In this document: in pieces, positions 55,795 to 64,000 of the stretch
How positions within the stretch are numbered: position 1 is the first letter of the stretch
Layout: every line of letters starts with the position of its first letter
Position numbers and translations under genes: made by a program
Origin: Costus lasius
Lineage: Eukaryota > Streptophyta > Magnoliopsida > Zingiberales > Costaceae
Length of the DNA: 64,000 bases
Assembly (NCBI GenBank): GCA_027563935.2
Contig: CM050454.1
Span: forward strand, 8,336,001 to 8,400,000
Reading direction: 5' to 3'
Notes under the pieces: generated by a model
The model's input: only the letters and a program-made list of their open reading frames with translations
Told to the model about the DNA's origin: nothing
Databases searched by the model: none

Positions 55795-56700
55795 CTTTAA
55801 CTACCGGATTTTGATTTGAACCAAGTAAAAGAGAAAAAAAACTTGAATAATGTTAGGATCTGAATTTTCCTATAATTTTTTTTGAAGTAGTATCATTAAG
55901 GTACAATTAAAATATAATTTTTTATGCCAGGAAAGTAATAAAGGCAGGACTTTACTAGTTAGACTCTGAAATTTATGGTAATTGCCCCCAAGTTATTGAG
56001 TGAATGTATGTCAAACTTGGCATGTTTCATAAGAACTTATTGTTGAGAAACAAGCATCATATAATGTAGCATAACATATATGTTTTTGTTTCTCACCAAG
56101 AATCCAAGCTAAGGAGAATTCAACTAGTTATTGAAAATATACATTTTAGAGCATCATAAAATATAATCTCTATAGTAAAAAAACTTAGCATCTCGTCTTT
56201 ATAATATCTACAATCTACTCAATCTCTCAATCTACTCACTTGTGCTAGTGGCGAGGCATAGACTTTTTTTCTACTCATCAAATGTGCAAAAGATGGAGTG
56301 GAACAATAAGGAGAAAGAAGCTACACTCCAAGTCCAAGGTTTGCAAACAAAACAAATATCCACGGTATGGAATCACATACCATCTAATTTATAAGAGCAG
56401 AAAACTTAGACTGTGTTTTTTTGGACAAAAAATTGAGAGAAAAGAATGGAAAACATATTGAATCTAATTGTATTTTTCATCGAGATTTAATGTGTTTTCT
56501 ATTCTTTCCTTCCAATTTTTCATTTAAGAAAACACAAGGCAAGAGTTTACTGCTTAAATTCGATGCCATTTATATTAAAAAAAAAATGATCAATATGATC
56601 ATGTTTTGACTTGATTCAATAATTAAATTAAATAATATAATTTTATTATGATAAAAATTTAAAGAATATTAATCTATGTGGTCATGTTTTGACTAGTTAC
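55791..56700. other. AT-rich intergenic sequence
   Basis: No gene is supported. 56225-56405 is homologous to 7131-7310, so this is the left part of the duplicated block that continues as U copy 3. Confidence 0.6.
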
Positions 56701-57320
56701 CTTTGGGTCAACCGGAACTATTAGGGTTCGTTCGCCCAGAAGTATCGTGGCCGTGAGGGCTAATCCAATGTTCCAGCCATTCTCACTCCCGCACCTTTTC
56801 GCCGTACATCTCTTCGTCCGCATCGCCCGCAACATCCTCGTGCGCACCATCTCCAACTCCAGGGAAGCCAACAATAGCCATCTGGCCGACGGATTGGCTC
56901 CAATTCTAGGTTTTTACCTTCGCCTCCTTGTTGGAATCCTATGAATCTACGATTGGCACATCAGAGTAGCCGATCACCGGAATCAAACAAGCCTTCCGGC
57001 GGGCACTTCCTTCCGTCGCTGCCGATCCGTTCTTCCTTCGCTTACCAAAATCCATTGCTGACTCTCCTCGTCGATTGCAATCCTCCATCTCTGCCACGAA
57101 GTCGAACAACCACTGGGCGAGTGATCGGCGAATCTCTTGTTCGGCGCTCGGCGGGTATCCATGAGACATTGAGGAGGACGAAGCAACAAGTCTGGATACC
57201 ATTCCATTGTGAGTCTGGCTCGTTTGCTCTAGGCCATCCAGATCCGAACTGTTTGACTCCATTGCAGATTGGGCCGAGCGCAAACACTAAATTCGGTCCT
57301 ATAAGCAACCTAAACTAGTC
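56701..57320. repeat. Upstream block U, copy 3
   Basis: It is collinear with 8279-8871 and its right half with 21965-22220. In the TPS-1 copy the block is followed directly by the promoter region. Here a 3.2 kb LTR-flanked element intervenes. Confidence 0.75.
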
Positions 57321-57342
57321 AAGCTCTTTACTATCAATCGTG

Positions 57343-57836
57343 TGTTGGTCTAAAGTTTTATAAAGACCTTTATTTAAACAGAAATAAAAACATAGATTAT
57401 GAAGCAATAAAACTTGAAAAATATATTACGAAGAGAGTTAGAAAGATAGAACCCGGAAGCGCATTGCGGCTTAGCCTTAGGTGAAAATCCGAGCTCTCGT
57501 GTGAGTTAAATCTGGATTGAACACCTAGGATATAACTGGGTATTCCTCTCCTGCGGGCATGACCGTGGAGAAGTTGATCAGATGGCCTTTCAGAAACGAG
57601 CAGCAAAAGCAAAGATCTAAGATAAAAGATAAAAGGAAGAAGAAATAAGTAGGGGAGAAAGAAAAAACCCAAAGAATGGAATCTTATTCCATCCCCATTG
57701 GCAATTTGGATAAAACCTTCATCGACAATTAATCCAATAACAATAGTTAGCAAAGTTAATACTAACCATTAACCAATGAGAAATGTTAGCAATAAATGCC
57801 AAAGTTAAAAAGATTTTTTATTATATTTTTTTTACA
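57343..57836. repeat. Left terminal repeat of the non-coding element
   Basis: 494 bases, homologous to 60067-60520. Shared words include AGAACCCG, GCGCATTGC, GGATATAACTGGGTATTCCT and GGAGAAGTTGATCAGA. Confidence 0.8.
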
Positions 57837-60066
57837 ATAATCCCCTATAAAAATTAAAAGAAATTCTGAATATAATTAAACTTAACAAGATGATTAAAAG
57901 AATTTATATTGCTGCTCATGCTTATATCTTGTGGTTAGTAAAGTGCACTTAAAGGCATAAATTTTACTTAGTGAAAATGTTTTCATCTGAAGAAAAGATA
58001 GTGAACTAGTCTTGAACTACTTCTCTTTGACCCAGACTTCAACAAATCCACACACAATACAGGGTTTATCCGATCGCGGGGTTATGCATTTTTGACTGTG
58101 CACGTGTATCTTCATGAGAGCTTCTGAGGATCGTCCATGTCCTCAGTCGTGGCTGTATACTGACTCTCTCATATAGGAAGTTCCCTACAAGGGATGAGTG
58201 TAGAGGCTCATCTCATGGTAATTAACTACTTCGGGAAGTTTTCCTTACCTCTACAATAAGAAGCACAAAAAATGTTTCCTTATAAATAAGAGTGTAGAAT
58301 ATCAACTCCATCACATAAATATTTTTATACATCGTAGTATTTTATAAATTTGATTTTTCAAAGTGCTTCCCAGCCAATCAATCAACTTGTTATTACCACA
58401 TTGAATCTCTTTCAAGTGATCTCCTATCATAGAGGTTGGGTTCCCACAGCTGAGAGACCTATTTTCAGACTAATCTCATTCCTATCGATACTTCCAAGAT
58501 TATAATCTTGGGCAAGCTTTGGTCATGCCAATAGCTTTGTTGTGCTCAGTCTTTATGAAAGAAAGAGTTGCAACTTTTATGAATCAAGTCATTATATAGA
58601 CTTATGTCTAATTTTAATCTGGCTACTCTTTTTTTTTTGCTCATAAATCTATTGCTGCTTTAGAATTTTAATTTATTTTATTTTATCTTTGAATCCTTTA
58701 CTTTTATTTCAAATGTATTTTTTTGAATTCAGAGAAGGAAAGGATTTCTTTTAAGTAGCAATTAAGTCTGATTATTTAATTAGGCTTTGGTTGCTCTTAC
58801 CATAGAGAGAAACCAATTTTAAGAAATTTTTTTCTGACTTTATATTATTTTTTAAAGTCATTTAAATTTTTAAGAGAATAATTTTTCTTATGTACATAAA
58901 TAATTTTCTTTTATGAGAATCATTATTAAAATAATCATCAAATGCATTATGTTTATTTTGCACATCAGGTTCAATATGCACATTTTGTTTATGATGAGCT
59001 TGATATCCTTTAAATATTATAAAAATTATTAAATTATAAGCATATCAATAATATTATGCACATTAAGTTTATTAAGTATATTTTATTTTTTATGTCCATG
59101 ACTTTTTTTATTCATATGTACATTTTCTTTCATTGTGTACATTAGGTGCATTTCCATTATATATATTATGAAAAAAATATGCACTATATGTATTTTATTT
59201 TTTTATGTCCAATAAAATAATTATGTTATTATGAACATTATGAATGACATCTGCAATATGACACTTATGTTTTATATTATGTTCATAATTTGCATAATGT
59301 CTATGAATATTATTTTAAATATTTAGATTACACATTACGCTCATTTATCCAATATTTAGATTACACATTATACATTACCCTCATTTATAAAAATCTATTC
59401 ATTAATTATGAGCCATAATTTTATAAATGTCATAATTATATGTTATAATTTTACATTACATCAACAATAACGTTGCAGTAATGTTACTATTTTAAAATCA
59501 TAGTTATTATTTTGAAACAGTATATAAATTTTATTTCTTTAATCAAAATATTTTATTTTATTTCTATATCTGATCACAGTTGCAGATGATTTTTTATTTA
59601 TTATATTATATATACATTTACTGTTTTACGCTTTGCGATAGCAGCCAAGAAAATTTTCCTTTGAAATAATTAGCCGCTGCTACATGCAGAGGCAAACAGA
59701 GTTTTTTTTTTTTTTACTCACATAATTTTTTTTTTTTTGCTGTCTCTTACATCAATGTTCTTGCACTGCTTTTTTTTTTATTTATATTAAAACATAATAC
59801 AATAAACAAACAGAGAGTAAACATGTTGTTTTTTCCTTTTTACTTAAGAAGTAAATAGAAACACATTAATGTGACAATTTTGTTCTTTACTTTACTAATA
59901 AAGAACATAGTAACAAACAATAATTTTATTCTCACATACGATTTTTTTTATCAGATGTTCTAAAAAGAATGGTTTTTTTTTACTAATTTATCTATACATA
60001 ATAAAGAGAACAATGTGATTAACATTAATAAATAAATTTTGATCAACACATATTTTCAGCTAAGAT

Positions 60067-60520
60067 TGTTGGTCTAAAATTTTAAAAAAATATAGATTAC
60101 GAAACAATAAAATTTAAAAAATATATTACGAAGATAGTTAGAAAGATAGAACCCGAGGCGCATTGCAGCTTATCCTTAGAAAAAAAATCCAAGCTCTCGT
60201 GCAAATTCGGATTGAACACCCAGGATATAACTGGGTATTCCTCTCCTACAGGCACGACCATGGAGAAGTTGATCAGACGCCCTTTCAGCAAAGAGTAGCA
60301 AAAGAAAGATCCAAGATAAAAGATAAAAGATAAAAGGAAGAAGAAAGAAATAGGGGAAAAAGAAAAAACCCATCCTCCATGGCAATTTGGATAAAGCCTT
60401 TATCAGCTATTAATCTAATAATAATAGTTAGCAAAGTTAATACTAACTATTAACCAATGAGAAACGTTATCAATAAATGCCAACGTTAAAAAACAAATTT
60501 TATTATATTTTTTTCTAACA
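60067..60520. repeat. Right terminal repeat of the non-coding element
   Basis: 454 bases, somewhat shorter than the left copy owing to small deletions. It ends CTAACA, where the TPS-4 upstream sequence resumes. Confidence 0.8.
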
Positions 60521-61520
60521 CAGTCCACAATTATTTTGTTAGATTTTATTGACTCAAAAGCGTCTCTTCGCAATCCAACCCTTACTAAAAATTTTATTAT
60601 GTAATTATTAATCTTCTATTTGGTCAAAAATACCTTTGAATGACATTTACTAATATTTTTATTTTTTGAAAAAAAAAAAGTTTCCTCTCTCCACGTTCTA
60701 CATACGGTTCATCAACATTTGTACGCTATAGAAACATCTCCACATGCTTTGTCTCCTTCACCTATTTGGATACTTTATCATCTCTCTCACCTTCTTTTTC
60801 TAATCACACCCCTTCAATAATTTAATGATAATGCCTATCCATTATGAATTTATCGATTAATTTTAGTCTTATTATTCACTAGGTGAAAATAAAATAAAAT
60901 AAATAGGCCTCGATATGATACAAAATCTTAGATTTAGCTAAAAAATATGTGACATTTAGCAAATAAGAAATATGTATATAAGTATGTGCACTTGATCATT
61001 TATTCTTTAGATGAGACATCGAAGAGATAAGAAATAGGATATATTATATTTGAGAAATGTAAATCTCATGGCAAATAATTGACATGCCCAATTATGCCCA
61101 TTATTTAGCTAAATGCATGTGAACCGAAAATATCTTAATAAATTATAATTTTCTTAGATTGAGTAGGATCTTTTACTATCCCAAATAGATCTCGTAGCGA
61201 CAATTGATTGGATATTTGGATGTGTGGAGTGCGACATCCGAGCTGTTCGGCCTGGGCCTTGTTGGGGTTGACGTGACGGCTATTTCCTACGTGGGGGCAC
61301 TTATTTTTTAATTGACACGTAGCGCACGCACTGAATAGGCTACTATCCTAATCGTCCAAATCAGCTGGTGATGCACGAGCACGAGGTATCAGAGCCACTG
61401 CATCTGGATTGCTTTGCTTGCCCAATTACTGCGTCCCCCGGGGACAAGGAATCTATAAATATCTGTGACTGAATCTTTGCTAGATCATGCAAACGAAGCC
61501 CTTCCTTGCTGATCTAGACG
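60521..61520 (+). promoter_or_regulatory. TPS-4 promoter region
   Basis: It is homologous to 22230-23530. A middle stretch (about 60780-61190) differs, and only one copy of the TGACGTG...TACGTGGGGGCAC segment is present (61269-61311). TATAAAT lies at 61454-61460. The two perfect CACGTG sites of TPS-1 are absent. Confidence 0.65.
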
Positions 61521-61747
61521 ATGTCTCTCACCACCGCTTTTTCTCCATCCTTCGCTTCATGCAACGTCCAGGCTCGCCTCCGGCCAAGAACCGCCGGCGA
61601 CGGCGGCGGACAACAAGTTTGCCACAGCCTACATTTCCGGCAGCGCATCCGGTGCACTGCAGCCGACCAAGCTCCGGCGAGGAGGAGCGCCAACTTCCAG
61701 CCCAACATTTGGAGCGACGACTACATACAGTCGCTCACCGGCGTTGA
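61487..61747 (+). other. Long overlapping upstream ORF of TPS-4
   Basis: It is the same upstream ATG as in TPS-1, but a 4-base insertion near 61503-61506 removes the early stop. The frame then runs 86 codons across the main start at 61521 in another frame. If translated it would suppress TPS-4 initiation. No homology is claimed for the peptide. Confidence 0.4.
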
Positions 61748-63161
61748 CTACACTGTAATTAAGCTCACTCGAGTGATTCATTATATTAAAGTTTGCTGAT
61801 GGATTTTATATAGACATATGATGGAACTGGTAGGTGGAAACGAAGGATCTGTGGGCTTCGAGGGCGGACGAACTGAAGGAGAAGGTGAGAAAACTATTCT
61901 ACCAAAAGAAGGAAGTGGAAGAACAACTGCAACTCATTGACCAGCTGCAAAATTTTGGAGTGGCCTATCACTTTAAGGATGAAATTAAGAGTGCCTTAAG
62001 GGGCATCCATGCATCTTTGGAACACACAAGCTTAATGTTCAAGGACGATCTGTATGCCACATCACTTCTTTTTCGGCTACTAAGACAAAATGGATTCAGC
62101 GTTTCTGAAGAGATTTTCAGTCGATTCAGAGATGAGAATGGCCATTTTCTTCAAAATCATCATCCTGCTGGAGCAATGCTCAGCTTGTATGAGGCTTCTT
62201 ACTTTGAGAAAGAGGGGGAGGTGGTGCTGCATGAAGCCATGGATTCCACAACTAGATACCTCAAAAGCCTCATAGATACTGGAGAATCTACTGACTGCCA
62301 CTTGAAAGATGACATGGCGCATGCTTTGGAGCTCCCACTGAACTGGAGAGCGCTGAGATTACATCACAGATGGTTCATTGAAGCACATTGTCAAAGGAAG
62401 GAGAAGTCAGACCCTACTCTACTTGAATTCGCCAAGTTGGACTTCAGCATGCTGCAGAGCACTTACAGTAGAGAACTCAAACAAGCCTCAAGGTTTTATA
62501 ATCAGTAGCATAAGTAGAATCATGCATGCTTTGACTTGTATTCTAATCCACAATTCTTGGGTATCAGGTGGTGGACTGAACTCGGCCTTCCAAAGAAGTT
62601 GCCATTTTTCAGGGACAGGTTGACCGAGAACTACTTCTGGACTATCGGCTGGGCGTTCCAGCCAGAATGCTGGAGGTACAGAGAGCTCCAGACGAAGACC
62701 AACTGCTTCATAACAATGGTGGATGATGTTTACGATGTCTACGGAACCTTGGATGAGCTTGAACTGTTCACTGACATCGTTGACAGATGGAATGTGAACG
62801 CCATTGACCAGCTCCCAGAGTACATGATGTTTACTATGCTGTCATGAACGTCCCTGCATGGTTGTAGGATGAAATCAAAAGAGGCGATGTGTCAAAATCA
62901 ATACAGTGTTGGATGAAAGAGAAAAATGTTTGAGAAGATGTGGCAAGACAACATGTTTGGGGGCTGATTAGAGAGAATTGGAGAAAGTTAAATGGACTAT
63001 GTCAATCTTCAAATTCTTCATTTGGTGACTATTTCAAGGGTGTGGCCCTTGATGTCTCCATAATGGCACACTTTATGTATCATGATAGAGATGGATACGG
63101 TTTGTCAGATGGAGAGACAAAGGTGCAAATCATCTCCATGTTGATTGACCCTATCATTTAG
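61521..63161 (+). pseudogene. TPS-4: terpene synthase with exon 3/4 deletion
   Basis: Exon 1 (61521-61754), exon 2 (61834-62492) and most of exon 3 (62568-62826) are open. They keep the transit peptide region, [11 protein letters not shown] (RRx8W) and the DDVYD metal site. In exon 2 only about seven residues differ from TPS-1. A deletion fuses exon 3 after LPEYM to intron 4, so exon 4 with DDLGTSA is lost. Reading on gives a TGA at 62845. Exon 5 (62868-63161) has a further TGA at 62931. Without the NSE motif and helices of exon 4 it cannot be an active synthase. A truncated protein of about 390 residues could be made. Confidence 0.92.
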
Positions 63162-64000
63162 TTTAAGTGGAAGCAATGACATGTGCGCTACGAATAATTT
63201 CGAATGGAGCTTATGGGCCTTTCTATAGGTGTAAAAATTTATCAAAATTTATGTCATACAATCTACGTTCACTAAGTAATTTGACTTAATTATGGAGTAT
63301 TTATATCTCAATTTTGTTGATTTGATTGAATAGAATGATTTGTTAATACTCTAGTTTGATTGAACAATTTAAGCCAATCAAGTCATTTCAAGAAATCATA
63401 TGATCTAAGTTTATTAAAGAGTAGAGGTTGATGGGTGTTGGGCCCAATTTTAATCGGTCAACTTGGGCTGTTGACTAAGTCTAAATTGGCCCAAAAGCAA
63501 GTTAGGGAGGGCTCACACTTGGGATGTGCAGGCGAGTTATCGGGTAGTGACTCTAGCCAGTGGTTCAATGCTGCGGCAAATGAGGCGTCATAGCTTTTAT
63601 CAGGCAAAGGCGCGTGACTCTACACGGTGAATGACTGGCTTATAACAACGAAGCGTTGTCAATGGGAGTGGCCGAGTGCTATGGACAAGGTTGGCGGAAT
63701 CTTCAAATAGAGGGACAATGCCACGTGGTGCAGCCACAGCGAGCAAAGTCGGCGCATGAAGGCCAATACAATAGACGAGGTCAGTGATGAGCTTCAACTT
63801 GCCGAGGCAATGTAACGTGGTGCGAACTCAGGCAGGTGGCGCCCTCATGTTGGCCATGTGGTGCAAGGGTGATGGACAAAGCTCTCGACCAGTGGGGTGG
63901 CAACAGCATGGCACAAGCTTGTTGGCAGCAATGAGTGGTAACGCTTCAGCTTATGGGGGTGCCTGGTCACTTGCGTAGAAGCATAGTAGTTGGCGACATG
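63162..64000. repeat. Downstream block D, copy 4 (runs off the window)
   Basis: It is collinear with 25635-26470, including the GC-rich stretch, and is cut by the window end. No gene is supported. Confidence 0.75.

Larger units (their letters stand above)
57343..60520. mobile_element. LTR-flanked non-coding element upstream of TPS-4
   Basis: Two related terminal repeats (57343-57836 and 60067-60520) begin TGTTGGTCTAAA and end in ACA. They enclose about 2.2 kb of AT-rich sequence with no gag or pol. The matching position upstream of TPS-1 (about 22230) lacks it, so it is an insertion. No clear target duplication, primer site or polypurine tract is visible, which leaves its class uncertain. 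A large non-autonomous LTR element is the best guess. Orientation is undetermined, though the terminal repeats contain 118- and 69-codon minus-strand frames without known domains. Confidence 0.65.

Noticed and set aside
1..64000. tRNA and rRNA genes
   Set aside because: None was recognised by eye. The only tRNA-like matches are the short primer binding sites of the retrotransposons.

Overview
This is plant nuclear DNA with no bacterial or organellar gene content. The evidence is spliced GT-AG genes, AT-rich intergenic sequence, nested LTR retrotransposons of plant families (Ty1-copia, Ty3-gypsy, Athila), long AT microsatellites and a cluster of TPS-b type terpene synthases. The TPS proteins look most like monocot, possibly ginger-family (Zingiberaceae), monoterpene synthases. 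That placement is from memory and not proven here.

The only gene that looks intact is a monoterpene synthase, TPS-1 (23531-25634, + strand, five exons, 596 residues). It has a plastid transit peptide region and the RR(x8)W, DDxxD and NSE/DTE motifs. Three broken relatives lie downstream on the same strand: TPS-2 (35277-35700, last two exons only), TPS-3 (36999-39670, exons 3 to 5, split by a 1.6 kb solo LTR) and TPS-4 (61521-63161, with a deletion that removes the end of exon 3, all of exon 4 and the NSE motif). The copies sit in a duplicated block: an upstream segment (U: 8279, 21965, 56701), the promoter and gene, a downstream segment (D: 25635, 35701, 39671, 63162) and a further segment (X: 27691 and 41821). 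The cluster therefore grew by segmental duplication and then decayed.

Most of the rest is transposons. 255-6944 is a + strand copia element with target duplication AATGC, no recognisable gag and a broken pol. 8880-20887 is a minus-strand, gag-only Ty3-gypsy element whose gag was split by a complete Athila-type element (10747-19131, duplication GTCCT). That Athila element keeps gag, protease and the env-position ORF3 but has lost reverse transcriptase and integrase. The nest was then partly duplicated in tandem (19839-21964). 29575-34577 is an internally deleted gypsy element (duplication ATAAT) carrying a 2.0 kb solo LTR (31869-33881, duplication AGTTG). 41995-44017 holds Athila-type LTR remnants. 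46298-52927 is a minus-strand copia element with 440-base LTRs and duplication GTGCC. 52928-55690 is a GC-rich region with 138-base and 100-base minisatellites. 57343-60520 is an LTR-flanked non-coding element inserted upstream of TPS-4.

The most unusual signals are these. A repeated hairpin with a conserved CAAA loop and changing but still pairing stems occurs in the leaders of both copia elements. Dense ATGCACGG/CCGTGCAT palindromes occur both in the Athila LTR and just before its ORF3. A TGACGTCA dyad lies in the gypsy LTR. A promoter duplication with two perfect G-boxes occurs only in the intact TPS copy. An 8-codon uORF ahead of TPS-1 becomes an 86-codon overlapping uORF in TPS-4.
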